Source of the DNA: Cereibacter_A sp052244495
GTDB taxonomy: Bacteria > Pseudomonadota > Alphaproteobacteria > Rhodobacterales > Rhodobacteraceae
Length of the DNA: 64,000 nucleotides
Assembly: GCA_052244495.1 (NCBI GenBank)
Contig: JBQPXH010000011.1
Direction: 5' to 3' (one strand)
The translations under genes were made by a program, and so were the position numbers. Below are positions 14,379 to 25,104 of this stretch, piece by piece. How positions within the stretch are numbered: the first letter of the stretch is position 1; each line of letters opens with the position of its first letter. The notes under the pieces were generated by a model. The model made no database searches and was not told the DNA's origin. It was given only the letters and a program-made list of their open reading frames with translations.

Positions 14379-16882
14379 CTACTCCTGCGAGCGAAGAACC
14401 TGCGCGGGCCGCGCTCGCAGCGGCCGAAGCGCGAAGGCGAGACCGGCGAGAAGCGTGGCGAGCACGCCTCCGGCGACGATCGCCAGGGCCGAAACCGGCT
14501 CGAACCGGTAGCTCGAGTCCATGACGAAGGTCATCACCGCCCAGCCGGCGAGGCCGCCCGCGAGGATCGCGACGAGGCCCGCCGCCGCCCCGAGCAGCCC
14601 CGACCGGAGCGCGAAGCTCGCGAGGATGCGCCCGCGGGTGGCGCCGAGGGTCTTCAGCACGGCGGCCTCGTAGATCCGTCCGCGCTCGCCCGCGGCCGCC
14701 GCCCCGATGAGCACGACGAAGCCCGTGACGAGGGTCGCCGCCGCAGCCCAGGCCGTGGCCGTTGCGATGGCCGAGAGCGCCTCGCTCACCTGGTCTATCG
14801 CGTCCTTTACCCGGATGGCGGTGATGTTGGGATAGGCCTGGGCCAACTCGCGCAGGATCCGGCCCTCGGCCTCGGGTTCGGCGTAGACCGTGGCAATGAA
14901 GGTGTGCGGCGCACCCTGCAGCGCGGCCGGGTTCATCAACATCACGAAACCCATGCCCGCCGAGGAGAAGTCGACCTCGCGGAACGAGGTGATCTCGGCC
15001 TCGATATCGCGCCCGAGGATGTTGACCGTCAGGCGGTCGCCGAGCTTCAGACCGATCTCGGCGGCCTCCTCGGCGGCGAAGGAGACCTGCGGAGGACCCT
15101 GATAATCCTCCGGCCAGAAGCTGCCCGCCACCACGCGGGCCGTCTCGTCGGGACGCGCGGCATAGGAGATCCCGCGGTCGCCGCGGACCACCCAATGCTC
15201 GCCTGCAACCTCTCGGGCGGGGCGGTCGTTGATCCGGGTGAGAACCCCGCGCAGCATGGGTGCGGCCTCGACCCGGCTCACCTGATCATCGTCGTTCAGC
15301 CGGCCGAGGAACCCGTCGATCTGGTCCTGCTGGATGTCCACGAAGAAATAGGACGGGGCGCGTTCGGGCAGGTCGCGCGAAATGGCCGAGCGCAGGTTCG
15401 CGTCGATCTGGCCGACGGCGGCCAGCACCGAAAAGCCGAGGCCGAGCGACAGGATCACCGAGGCCGCCTCTTCCCGTGGACCTCCGATGGAGGAGAGGGC
15501 GAGCCGTAGCGCCGTCCGACCGCGCGTGAGGCCCGAGCGTGCGGCGCTACGGGCGGCGCGGCGCAGGAGAAGCGCCGCCACCGCGAGCACCGCCAGCGCG
15601 CCTGCGATGCCGCCGGCCGAACCGAGCGCGAGAAGCGCGGTGCCGGAGAAGGCCACCGCGCCTCCCACCAGCAGGGCTGCCAGCGCGGCCGTCGCCAGCA
15701 GCCACGGCCAGCGCGGCCGGCCGCCCCCGCCCGTGCCGCGATAGAGGGCGGCAGCCCGGACGCCCTCGGTCCGCGCGAGCGGCCAGAGCGTGAAGAGGAA
15801 GGCGGTCAGGATGCCGTAGAAGGCGGCTTCGGCGAGCGGTGCGGGATAGATGCCGAAGGAGATCGGGAAGGGCAGGGAGGCCACGATGAAGGGCGAAGCC
15901 GCGAGAGGCAGCAGGATGCCGAGCACGAGGCCCGCAGCGACGCCGATGGCCGTCAGGACGCCGATCTGGAACAGGTAGGCGAGAAAGATCGTCCGACCCG
16001 TGGCCCCGAGCGTCCGCAGCGTGGCGATCGTCGCGATCTTGCCCTCGAGATAGGCCCGGACGGCGGCCGAGATGCCGACACCCCCCACCGCAAGCCCCGC
16101 GAGCCCCACGAGGACAAGGAAGGATCCGGTCCGGTCCACGAAGCGCTCGACGCCGGGGCTTGCCCGGCGGCTGTCCGACCAGCGCATCCCCTTGTCGCGA
16201 AAGGCTGCCTCGGCCTCGGCCTCTGCCGCGGCAAGATCGGTGCCCTCCGGCAGGTCGAGCCGATATTCGGTCTCGTAGAGCGTGCCGGGACCGAGCAGGC
16301 CGGAATTGGTCAGGGCAGAGCTGCGGACCAGCGTCCGCGGCCCGAAGGCGAAGCCGCCGGTAATGCTGTCGGGTTCGCGCACGAGGAGCGCGCCGAGCCG
16401 GAAGCTCTGCGTGCCGAGCCGGAAGCTCTCGCCCACCGAAATGCCAAGCCGGTCGGCGAGCACCCGATCCATCACAGCGCCGGGCAGGCCGCGGTCGGCC
16501 AGGGCCTCCTCGAGCGGGAAGGGCGGGTCGAGCTCGATCGCGCCTTCGAGCGGATAGAGATCGTCCACGCCCTTGACCTGCGTCAGCGCCCGGTCTTCGC
16601 CCACCACGGCCATGGAGCGGAATTCCACCACCTCCGACACACGCTCGGCACGCTCTTCCATCCACGCCCGTTCCTCGGGTGTGGCGAAGCGATAGGTCAG
16701 CTCCATCTGCGCATCGCCGCCGAGAAGCACTGCGCCCTGTTCCGTCAGCCCTGCCTCGATGGCGGCTCGGACGAGCCCCACCGCCGCAATGGCCGCCACC
16801 CCGAGCGTCAGGCAGGCCAGGAAGACCCTGAAGCCGCCGAGGCCCCCCCGCAGCTCGCGCCGCGCGATCCGTGCCGCGTTCC

Positions 16883-16886
<4 letters not shown>
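14379..16886 (-). CDS. ybbP: ABC exporter permease, FtsX-like (YbbP type)
   Basis: 835 aa. An N-terminal membrane helix (about residues 15-40), a large periplasmic region, FtsX-type bundles near 250-400 and 460-520, and another periplasmic region before the last three helices (about 710-820). This matches YbbP of the putative YbbAP exporter associated with lysophospholipase TesA. Its ATG overlaps the ybbA stop (ATGA), so subunits are made in a coupled way. Likely exports a hydrophobic product to or from the outer leaflet; the substrate is unknown. Confidence 0.88.
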
Positions 16887-17572
<686 letters not shown>

Positions 17573-17621
17573 GCACCTTGCCTCTCTCAGCTTCAGCACC
17601 CGATATGGCGCGCCCCGCGCG

Positions 17622-18257
17622 ATGCGCAACACGGCGCTGGCCTTCGTCTTCTCGGTCACGCCGGCGCTCGCGGCGGAAGAGGTGACGGTGCTTGCCCTCG
17701 GCGACAGCCTGACGGCCGGCTACGGCCTGCCCGAGGGCGAAGGCTTCGTCCCGCAATTGCAGCAATGGCTGAGGGATCATGGCGAGGCGGTCGAGGTGGT
17801 GAATGCCGGCGTCTCGGGCGACACGACGGCAGGAGGCCTCGCGCGGCTGGACTGGAGCCTGACGCCCGAGGTCGATGCCATGATCGTGAACCTCGGCGGC
17901 AACGACATGCTGCGGGGGCTGGATCCGAAGCTCAGCCGCAGCAACCTCGAGGCGATCCTGAAGGAAGCCCGCGCACGCGACCTGCCGGTGCTTCTCGTGG
18001 GGCTCGAGGCTCCGGGCAACTACGGGCCGGACTACAAGCGCGACTTCGACGCCATCTTTCCCGAACTCGCGGCCAACTACCATGCCGAGATCGAGACGAA
18101 CTTCTTCGCGCCGCTCGCGGCACGTCTCGACGAACCCGATGCGCGGCAGCGCTACATGCAGCCCGACGGGATCCATCCGAGCGCCGAGGGCGTGGCCGTC
18201 ATCGTGGACGAGATCGGCCCGAAGGTGCAGGCGCTGGTGGAGCGGGCGCGCGACTGA
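17622..18257 (+). CDS. tesA: Arylesterase / acyl-CoA thioesterase I-lysophospholipase L1 (TesA)
   Basis: 211 aa. SGNH hydrolase: block I GDSLTAGYG with the nucleophile Ser near residue 28, NAGVSGDTT, NLGGNDMLRG, and DGIHPSAEG with the catalytic Asp/His. A short signal peptide (residues 1-17, cleaved after PALA) directs it to the periplasm. ATG 17622 gives this clean signal; an in-frame ATG at 17571 overlaps the ybbA start and adds 17 residues. Divergent from ybbAP, with which it is functionally linked in other Proteobacteria. Confidence 0.9.
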   Translation: MRNTALAFVFSVTPALAAEEVTVLALGDSLTAGYGLPEGEGFVPQLQQWLRDHGEAVEVVNAGVSGDTTAGGLARLDWSLTPEVDAMIVNLGGNDMLRGLDPKLSRSNLEAILKEARARDLPVLLVGLEAPGNYGPDYKRDFDAIFPELAANYHAEIETNFFAPLAARLDEPDARQRYMQPDGIHPSAEGVAVIVDEIGPKVQALVERARD

Positions 18258-18467
18258 CCGTGCACGCCGCGGGCGGCATGCGGCCAGGCCTGCAGGCGCA
18301 GCGGCCGGGCGGCCTTGCCTTCGGACTTGCGTCGGGCACTGCGGGCCGCCGCTGCCTGGTCAGGTCGGCGCCGGTTCTGTCCGCGCACCACGCAGGCGTC
18401 GACCTCCTTGCATCCTCATCGGCTGGGCGTTGGCCCCCCTTCCGGCGGACAGGCACCCCAACTCAAC

Positions 18468-19337
18468 TCAGAACCACTGGCCGGGCTCCATCAGCCCGAG
18501 GTCCATCAGCTGCTGGGACGTCCAGTCGAAGCGAACGGAGTTCCGCCAGAGGAAGGTCGGGATCTCGTGACGCGAGCCGGGATTGCTTTTCAGCGCCTTC
18601 GCGGTGCGGAACGAGCAGATCGCGGCCGTGATGTTGTTGTGCCAGGGGCAGGCGTAGGTGTTCAGCTCTTCCTGCTCGAAGGTGAAATTCCGCCTGAGCA
18701 CGAGGCCCGGACGCGCGCGGACGAGGGCGATCCTGTCGATCTTGCGCCGGTCGGGTGGCACATGTTCCTCGAACCGCCAGCGCAGGCCGCCGAAGAAGTC
18801 GAGCTGCCGTTCCTTCGGATGGCCATGATTGCTCGGGTCGGGCCGGGCGAGAGCGTAGTAGCCCGACCGGTCCAGCATGGCCTCGGACACCGACACCGCG
18901 TTCGGAAACCGGCCGAGATCGCCTGCGTAGAGGTCGATGACGTAGGAGAGCATCGCCTCGCGCCTCTCCTCGGTATGAAAAGCCAGCATCTCGCCGACCG
19001 TGCGCGTCTCGCAGAAGGGATAGAACAGGAACTCGGCGTTGTAGCCATAGTAGAGCCACTGCCCGGAAACCGCCGGGATCAGCCGGTTGACCGCCGCAAC
19101 CAGCGCGTCGGGCGCGAAGGGATCGTGGTCGATGCGCTGGACGCGCGCCGCCGTTTCCTCGTCGAGGTCAAGCGCGGGATGGGCCAGAAGCAGGATCGTC
19201 CGGAAGCCCGCGCGGGCGTGGTGGTCCACGGTGCGGGCCAGTTCCACGTCATCCTCGGCCATCAGGAGGGCGACCGGCCCGCGGACCGGCGCCGCGCGGC
19301 ACTGCGCGAGGAAATCGTCAAGCTGGCCGTATCGCAT
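18468..19337 (-). CDS. Hypothetical protein, glycosyltransferase-2-like
   Basis: 289 aa. The N-terminal part (PVALLMAEDDVELARTVDHHARAGF, then a strand ILLLAHPA) and the middle ('LYYGYNAEFLFYPFCETRTVGEML...VIDLYAGD') follow the layout of GT2-type enzymes in the Glyco_tranf_2_4 group. In those, the middle segment usually carries an acidic D.DEF. metal motif. Here it is YNAEF, so metal-dependent transfer is doubtful. This is a fold-level impression, not a confirmed family. I chose ATG 19337 because the upstream extension is low-complexity Ala. Monocistronic, convergent with tesA and divergent from miaB. Confidence 0.55.
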   Translation of the reverse strand: MRYGQLDDFLAQCRAAPVRGPVALLMAEDDVELARTVDHHARAGFRTILLLAHPALDLDEETAARVQRIDHDPFAPDALVAAVNRLIPAVSGQWLYYGYNAEFLFYPFCETRTVGEMLAFHTEERREAMLSYVIDLYAGDLGRFPNAVSVSEAMLDRSGYYALARPDPSNHGHPKERQLDFFGGLRWRFEEHVPPDRRKIDRIALVRARPGLVLRRNFTFEQEELNTYACPWHNNITAAICSFRTAKALKSNPGSRHEIPTFLWRNSVRFDWTSQQLMDLGLMEPGQWF

Positions 19338-19441
19338 CGAGGCACCGTCCGTCGTCGCCGCAGCATTCGCCGCCGCTCCGGCGGATTGCAAGCTCCCTGC
19401 GATTCCGGTTAAGACCCCCCTTCATCGAAAGGGGTCGCGCC

Positions 19442-20752
19442 ATGACCGAAGCCCGCAAGCTCTTCATCAAGACCTACGGCTGCCAGATGAACGTCTACGA
19501 CAGCGAACGCATGGCCGAAGCGCTGGGTGCGAAGGGCTATGTGCTGACCGACACCGCGGACGATGCGGACATGGTGCTCCTGAACACCTGCCACATCCGC
19601 GAAAAGGCGGCCGAGAAGGTCTATTCGGATCTCGGCCGGCTCCGGCCGCTCAAGCTATCGAAGCCCGACCTGAAGATCGGGGTCGCCGGATGCGTGGCGC
19701 AGGCCGAGGGCGAGGAGATCCTCAAGCGGATGCCGCTCGTCGACCTCGTGGTGGGCCCGCAGAGCTATCACCGGCTTCCGGACATGCTGGAGCGGGCCGA
19801 GGCGGGCGCGCGCGTGGTGGACACGGACTTCCCCGAGGAGGACAAGTTCGACCACCTTCCCGAGCGCAAGGTGACCCGCGGGCCTTCGGCCTTCCTGACG
19901 GTTCAGGAGGGCTGCGACAAGTTCTGCGCCTTCTGCGTCGTCCCCTACACCCGCGGCGCGGAAGTCAGCCGGCCCTTCGCGCGGCTGATGGACGAGGCGC
20001 GCGCGCTGGTCGGGAAGGGTGTGCGCGAGATCACTCTGCTCGGACAGAACGTCAACGCCTGGTCGAACGACGGTCGGGGCCTTGGCGGCCTGATCCGCGA
20101 GCTTGCCCGGATCGACGGGCTCGAGCGGCTGCGCTATACGACCTCGCATCCGAACGACATGGCCGAGGACCTGATCGAGGCGCATGGGACCGAGCCGAAG
20201 CTCATGCCCTACCTGCACCTGCCGGTGCAGTCCGGCTCGGACCGGATCCTGAAGGCCATGAACCGCAAGCACACGGCCGAGCAATACCTGCGGCTGGTCG
20301 AGCGGATCCGCGCGGCGCGGCCCGACATCCTGCTGACCTCGGATTTCATCGTGGGCTTTCCCGGCGAGACGGATACAGATTTCGAGGCGACGCTCGACCT
20401 GATCCGGGCGGTGGGCTTCGGCTCGGCTTTCTCGTTCAAGTATTCCGCGCGACCGGGCACGCCCGCCGCCGAGAAGCCCGAGCTTCCGGCCGATCTTTGC
20501 GATGCGCGGCTCCAGACGCTTCAGGCGCTCCTGTCCGAACAGCAGCGGGCGACGCAGGAGGCGATGCTGGGCCGCGAACTCGGCGTGCTCTACGAGAAGG
20601 CCGGGCGGATGCCGGGCCAGATGGTCGGCAAGTCGGACTATCTTCATGCCGTCCATGTCGCCGATGCCGAGGCCCGGCCCGGCGACCTCGTCCGGGTGCG
20701 CATCACCGCAAGCGGCCCGAACTCGCTCGCCGGAGAGCGTATCGGAGCCTGA
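19442..20752 (+). CDS. miaB: tRNA-2-methylthio-N6-dimethylallyladenosine synthase MiaB
   Basis: 436 aa. The N-terminal UPF0004 domain binds one 4Fe-4S cluster through Cys14, Cys50 and Cys84. The radical-SAM cluster is at Cys158-x3-Cys162-x2-Cys165 (EGCDKFCAFC), and a C-terminal TRAM domain occupies about 370-434. It inserts the methylthio group at A37 of tRNAs reading UNN codons. It stands upstream of phoH-ybeY-corC-lnt, a widespread neighbourhood. Start ATG 19442 keeps the usual short N-terminus before TYGCQMN. Confidence 0.96.
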   Translation: MTEARKLFIKTYGCQMNVYDSERMAEALGAKGYVLTDTADDADMVLLNTCHIREKAAEKVYSDLGRLRPLKLSKPDLKIGVAGCVAQAEGEEILKRMPLVDLVVGPQSYHRLPDMLERAEAGARVVDTDFPEEDKFDHLPERKVTRGPSAFLTVQEGCDKFCAFCVVPYTRGAEVSRPFARLMDEARALVGKGVREITLLGQNVNAWSNDGRGLGGLIRELARIDGLERLRYTTSHPNDMAEDLIEAHGTEPKLMPYLHLPVQSGSDRILKAMNRKHTAEQYLRLVERIRAARPDILLTSDFIVGFPGETDTDFEATLDLIRAVGFGSAFSFKYSARPGTPAAEKPELPADLCDARLQTLQALLSEQQRATQEAMLGRELGVLYEKAGRMPGQMVGKSDYLHAVHVADAEARPGDLVRVRITASGPNSLAGERIGA

Positions 20753-20931
20753 TCGGCCCCACAGGAAATCAATTTTTCGGAAGGCTGCGGCACACTCCGC
20801 GGCCTCGTTCATTTCTTGCGTCCTATGCGTGCAGCATCACAAGAATTTGTGGTTTGGTCACCTATTTTCTTGCCTTGGAGCCTTTGCAGCCCCACTCTTG
20901 AGTCATTGCCCTCCAGCACAAGGAGATGTCT

Positions 20932-21945
20932 TTGGGCATCAGCGCGCTGACCCCCCCGACCCGTTCCGAGGATGTCGTGGAAACGCTTCTCGAATTCCCG
21001 GACAACCGTCTCTTGATCGATCTTTGCGGCGAATATGACCGCAACCTCGCCCAGATCGAGCACCAGATGGGAGTGCACATCCTGCGCCGGGGAAACCGGC
21101 TCGCGGTGATCGGCGACAGGGATGCGAGGGATCAGGCGGCCTCGATCCTGCGCGGCCTCTACTCGCGGCTCGAAGCCGGTCGTGGCTTGGTCGCGGGCGA
21201 CATCGACGGCGCGATCCGGCTCGGCCGTCCGGCCCCCGACGCAGCCCAGGGCGAGCAGATCGAACTTTTCATGCCGGGAAAATACGAGATCCGCACCCGG
21301 AAGAAGCCGGTCGAGCCGCGCACCGAAGCGCAGAAGACCTACGTGGCAAATCTCTTCGACCATGAACTGGCCTTCGGGATCGGCCCGGCGGGCACCGGCA
21401 AGACCTATCTCGCGGTGGCCGTGGGCGTGACCATGCTGATCGGCGGCGTGGTCGACCGGATCATCCTGTCGCGTCCCGCGGTCGAGGCGGGCGAGCGCCT
21501 CGGCTTCCTGCCCGGCGACATGAAGGAGAAGATCGACCCCTACATGCAGCCGCTCTACGATGCGCTGAACGACTTCCTGCCGCAGAAGCAGCTCATGAAG
21601 CTGATGGAGGAGAAGCGGATCGAGATCGCGCCGCTGGCCTTCATGCGGGGGCGGACGCTTTCGAACGCCTTCGTCGTGCTCGACGAGGCGCAGAACGCGA
21701 CCACCATGCAGATGAAGATGTTCCTGACCCGGCTTGGCGAGGGCAGCCGCATGGTGATCACGGGCGACCGCACGCAGATCGACCTGCCGCGCGGCACCGC
21801 CTCGGGCCTTGCGGACGCCGAGCGTGTGCTGAAGTCGGTAAGGGGCGTCTCCTTCAACTACTTTACCGCCAGGGACGTGGTGCGGCACCCGCTTGTGGCG
21901 CGCATCATCGAGGCGTATGAGGCCGAAGATGGAGCCTCTGGTTGA
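20932..21945 (+). CDS. phoH: PhoH-like ATPase (YbeZ)
   Basis: 337 aa. Walker A GPAGTGKTYLAVA (near residue 145), Walker B 'NAFVVLDEAQNAT' and an Arg finger in 'GDRTQIDLP'. PhoH/YbeZ partners YbeY in rRNA processing and ribosome quality control. The perfect AAGGAG (20920-20925) touches ATG 20926, which is too close for initiation, but stands 6 nt before the in-frame TTG 20932. I therefore place the start at TTG; the ATG would add two residues. The 3' end overlaps ybeY. Confidence 0.9.
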   Translation: MGISALTPPTRSEDVVETLLEFPDNRLLIDLCGEYDRNLAQIEHQMGVHILRRGNRLAVIGDRDARDQAASILRGLYSRLEAGRGLVAGDIDGAIRLGRPAPDAAQGEQIELFMPGKYEIRTRKKPVEPRTEAQKTYVANLFDHELAFGIGPAGTGKTYLAVAVGVTMLIGGVVDRIILSRPAVEAGERLGFLPGDMKEKIDPYMQPLYDALNDFLPQKQLMKLMEEKRIEIAPLAFMRGRTLSNAFVVLDEAQNATTMQMKMFLTRLGEGSRMVITGDRTQIDLPRGTASGLADAERVLKSVRGVSFNYFTARDVVRHPLVARIIEAYEAEDGASG

Positions 21946-22432
21946 CACGGTGATCGAAGACGCGCGCTGGGAGGGCCTCGACCTCCCCGCACTCGCGACC
22001 CGTGCCGCCGAAGCCACACTCGCCGGGCTCGACCTGCCCGGCGAGGGTTTCACCTTGGTGGTCATGGGGTGCGACGATGCACGCATCGCCGAGCTGAACG
22101 GCACCTTCCGCCAGAAGGGCAAGCCCACGAACGTCCTGTCCTGGCCTTCGGAAGAGCGCGGGTCGGAAGAGGCGGGCGTTGCGCCCGAGCGTCCCGAGCC
22201 TGGCGAGCCTGACGATCCGGAGCATCTGGGCGATATCGCCATCGCCTGGGAGACCTGCTCGCGGGAAGCCGCCGAGCAGGGGAAGCCGGTCGCGGACCAT
22301 GTGACACATCTTCTCGTTCATGGCATCCTTCACCTGATGGGGTATGACCACGTCGAGGACGCGGATGCCGTCCTGATGGAAGCCACCGAGACGAGAATAC
22401 TTGCGGGGTTGGGGGTGCCCGACCCATATTGA
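21929..22432 (+). CDS. ybeY: Endoribonuclease YbeY (16S rRNA 3' maturation)
   Basis: 167 aa. The zinc motif HGILHLMGYDH (near residue 132) gives the three His ligands, and the preceding 'GDIAIAWE' strand is family-typical. A Glu/Pro-rich insertion (about 70-95) lies between 'NVLSWP' and 'HLGDIAI'. It acts in 16S rRNA 3' end processing with PhoH/YbeZ. The start ATG lies within the last codons of phoH, so the pair is translationally coupled. Confidence 0.93.
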   Translation: MEPLVDTVIEDARWEGLDLPALATRAAEATLAGLDLPGEGFTLVVMGCDDARIAELNGTFRQKGKPTNVLSWPSEERGSEEAGVAPERPEPGEPDDPEHLGDIAIAWETCSREAAEQGKPVADHVTHLLVHGILHLMGYDHVEDADAVLMEATETRILAGLGVPDPY

Positions 22433-22471
22433 AACGGCGCCGCACCGGGCGTGGCCATTCGGAAAGGACAG

Positions 22472-23395
22472 ATGGACAGTAGCAGCGACGGGTCTATGGC
22501 AGCGCAGGGCGCGCCGGACCAGACGGAAGACGACCAGGCGGACCCTGGGCCAAGGGGCCTTTTCGGGCGTCTATTCAGTGCCTTCTCGCCGGCCGAGGCC
22601 GGAGGAAGCAGCCTGTCCCCCGAGGACCGGACCTTCGCCATCGCGCAGAGCAGCCTGACCCTTCCCGGCATCGCCAACCTCCGCCGCCTGCGGGTGGACG
22701 ACGTGGCGATTCCCAAGGTCGAGATCGTGGCCGTGCCCGTCGACATCGGCAAAGAGGATCTGGTTGCGGTCTTCCGCGAGCACGGCTTCTCGCGCCTGCC
22801 TGTCTACCGCGAGACGCTGGACCAGCCCCTCGGCCTCGTGCTGCTGAAGGATCTGGCGCTGGAGCACGGGTTCAACGCCGGTGGCGACTTCAACCTGAAG
22901 GCCATGCTGCGGCCGCTCCTCTACGCGCCGCCCTCGATGCCGATCGGGGTCCTGCTGCAGAAAATGCAGCGCGAACGCGTGCACATGGCCCTTGTGATCG
23001 ACGAATACGGCGGCGTGGACGGTCTCGTGACCATCGAGGACCTGATCGAGACCGTGATCGGCGAGATCGAGGACGAGCATGACGAGGCCGAGGGCCCTCT
23101 CTGGACGCTCGAGAAGCCGGGCATCTACATGGCCCAGTCGCGCACCCCGCTCGACGAGTTCGAGGCCGAAATCGGCCTCCGCCTGCGCCGCGACGAGGAA
23201 GACGAGGAGATCGACACGCTCGGCGGCCTGGTCTTCCTGCGCACGGGTCGCGTGCCGGTGCGGGGCGAGATCGTCCCCCACGAAAGCGGGGCGGAGTTCG
23301 AGGTCATCGATGCCGATGCGCGCAAGATCAAGCGCCTGCGCGTCCGCCTTCCCGGTCACGCGACCGGCGCGTCATTGGCGAAGGCGGCCGAATAG
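22472..23395 (+). CDS. corC: CorC/HlyC-family CBS-domain protein
   Basis: 307 aa. A variable acidic N-terminus (1-65), two CBS domains (about 75-200, with VDDVAIPKVEIVAV and VIDEYGGVDGLVTIEDLIE) and a C-terminal CorC_HlyC domain (about 225-300). The family is linked to Mg/Co efflux; in the ybeZ-ybeY-corC-lnt cluster its role is likely membrane-associated. I chose ATG 22472 (AAAGGA close upstream) over GTG 22451. There is no membrane segment of its own. Confidence 0.9.
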   Translation: MDSSSDGSMAAQGAPDQTEDDQADPGPRGLFGRLFSAFSPAEAGGSSLSPEDRTFAIAQSSLTLPGIANLRRLRVDDVAIPKVEIVAVPVDIGKEDLVAVFREHGFSRLPVYRETLDQPLGLVLLKDLALEHGFNAGGDFNLKAMLRPLLYAPPSMPIGVLLQKMQRERVHMALVIDEYGGVDGLVTIEDLIETVIGEIEDEHDEAEGPLWTLEKPGIYMAQSRTPLDEFEAEIGLRLRRDEEDEEIDTLGGLVFLRTGRVPVRGEIVPHESGAEFEVIDADARKIKRLRVRLPGHATGASLAKAAE

Positions 23396-23528
23396 GCCGC
23401 CGGTTCAGGTGGCGCCGTCTGTGCGCCGCCGGATCCCCACGACCCGATGATCACGCCCGCGCGACCGGGCGGCCCTTGACGGCGCGCGCCGTCCGGGGCA
23501 CGCACGGCTCCGGAAAACCGGAGCCCGG

Positions 23529-25016
23529 ATGATCGCCCTTGCCCAAAGCCGCCCGTTCGGAGCGCGTCTCGGCCTTGCCTTCGGGGTCGGGGTTGGCATG
23601 GCGTTCGGGCAAGCCCCCTTCGGCCTCTGGTGGCTGGCCTTGCCGGCGCTGGCCGGCCTGGTGGCGCTGGTCGCGGGGGCGGCGGGCCGCAGGCAGGCGG
23701 CGCTGCTCGCCCTCTTCGGGGGGGCGGGCCATTTCGCCTTCGCGCTGAGCTGGATCGTCGAACCCTTCCTGATCGACGTCGAGACCTATGGCTGGATGGC
23801 GCCCTTTGCGCTGGTGCTGATCTCGTTCGGGCTCGCCCTCTTCTGGGCCCTCGCCGGCTGGGTCTCGCATCTTGCGCCGGGCTGGCGGCGGCCGGTCGCC
23901 TTCGCGACCGCGCTCGCCGCGGCAGAGCTCGCGCGGGGCTATGTTCTGACGGGCTTCCCCTGGGCCCTCATCGGCCATGTCTGGGTGGGTGCCTGGCCCG
24001 CGCAGGTTGCCAGCCTGATCGGCCCGTCCGGCCTTGCCCTGATGACGACCCTCGCCGCGGCGCTGCCGGTGGCACTGCGCGCAAGAGGCCTCGCGCTATC
24101 GGCAGCCCTGCTCGCTGCCGCGTCGGGCTTCGGCCTCTGGCGACTGTCGCTGCCCGAGCCGGCACCGGCGGGCTCCGTCCTGCGTCTTGTCCAGCCCAAC
24201 GCCGAACAACGGATGAAATGGGATCCCGACCTGGCCGCCACGCATTTCGGCCGGCTGCTTACGCTGACCTCGGACGGTTCCCGGCCGGACCTCGTGATCT
24301 GGCCCGAGACCTCGGTGCCATACCTGCTCGATCGCTCTCCCGGCATCCTGACCGAGGTCGCGGCCGCCGGTCGCGGCGCTCCGGTTGTCATCGGTATCCA
24401 GCGGGGCGAGGGCTGGCGCTTCTGGAACAGTCTCGCCGTGGTCTCGCCCGACGGGCGGATCGGGGGACTCTACGACAAGCACCATCTCGCTCCCTTCGGC
24501 GAATATGTCCCGATGGGCGATCTGATGTTCGACCTCTTCGGTCTGCGCGCCTTCGCGGCGCAGGAAGGCTTCGGATATTCCGCCGGCACGGGGCCTCAGG
24601 TGCTCGACCTCGGACCCGGCCTCGGCAAGGTCCTGCCGCTCATCTGCTACGAGGCGGTCTTCCCGCAGGACCTTCGCACGCAGGAGCGTCCGGACTGGAT
24701 CCTCCAGATCACGAACGACGCCTGGTTCGGCACCTTCAACGGCCCGTACCAGCATCTGGCGCAGACCCGGCTCCGCGCCATCGAGAACGGGCTTCCCCTC
24801 GTGCGGGTGGCGAATACCGGAATCTCGGCGCTCGTGGACGCGAGGGGGCGCGTTCTCGCCGAACTGCCGCTCGGAGAGGCAGGCTACAAAGATGTCGCAC
24901 TGCCGGGCCACCTTTCGGCTACCCCCTTCTCTCGCTTGGGAGAATTGCCGCTTCTGGTATGTCTGTTCTCCCTTTGCGCGCTCCTCTTCGCGACACGCGG
25001 CCCTCGTCGCGCTTGA
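23529..25016 (+). CDS. lnt: Apolipoprotein N-acyltransferase
   Basis: 495 aa. Six or so N-terminal membrane helices (about residues 10-205), then a nitrilase-type periplasmic domain with catalytic Glu in WPETS, Lys in YDKHHL and Cys in ICYEAVF. A last membrane helix near 475. It adds the third acyl chain to lipoproteins in the inner membrane. Last gene of the phoH cluster, 133 bp after corC, and followed by the metK leader. Confidence 0.95.
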   Translation: MIALAQSRPFGARLGLAFGVGVGMAFGQAPFGLWWLALPALAGLVALVAGAAGRRQAALLALFGGAGHFAFALSWIVEPFLIDVETYGWMAPFALVLISFGLALFWALAGWVSHLAPGWRRPVAFATALAAAELARGYVLTGFPWALIGHVWVGAWPAQVASLIGPSGLALMTTLAAALPVALRARGLALSAALLAAASGFGLWRLSLPEPAPAGSVLRLVQPNAEQRMKWDPDLAATHFGRLLTLTSDGSRPDLVIWPETSVPYLLDRSPGILTEVAAAGRGAPVVIGIQRGEGWRFWNSLAVVSPDGRIGGLYDKHHLAPFGEYVPMGDLMFDLFGLRAFAAQEGFGYSAGTGPQVLDLGPGLGKVLPLICYEAVFPQDLRTQERPDWILQITNDAWFGTFNGPYQHLAQTRLRAIENGLPLVRVANTGISALVDARGRVLAELPLGEAGYKDVALPGHLSATPFSRLGELPLLVCLFSLCALLFATRGPRRA

Positions 25017-25051
25017 CCCGGCCCTCTCGCGGGGTGTAGCGCGGAAGGCAA

Positions 25052-25098
25052 CCGTCACAACGGCTTCCTGGCGTGACGGGGTTAACCCCAACGGAGCA
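25052..25098 (+). ncRNA. SAM/SAH riboswitch in the metK leader
   Basis: A 7-bp stem CCGTCAC/GTGACGG (25052-25058 with 25073-25079) encloses a loop AACGGCTTCCTGGC. After a short linker comes GGAGCA (25093-25098). Loop bases CTTCC can pair with GGAG, forming the pseudoknot known for the SAM/SAH riboswitch of Rhodobacterales metK genes. GGAG is also the metK Shine-Dalgarno, so ligand binding would block translation initiation. Sequence and position match the published class closely; binding is inferred. Confidence 0.9.
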
Positions 25099-25104
25099 CT
25101 TTCC

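Noticed and set aside
24892..25104. Upstream in-frame start for metK
   Set aside because: It would put the riboswitch and the end of lnt inside the coding region; the ATG at 25105 has the proper ribosome-binding site.
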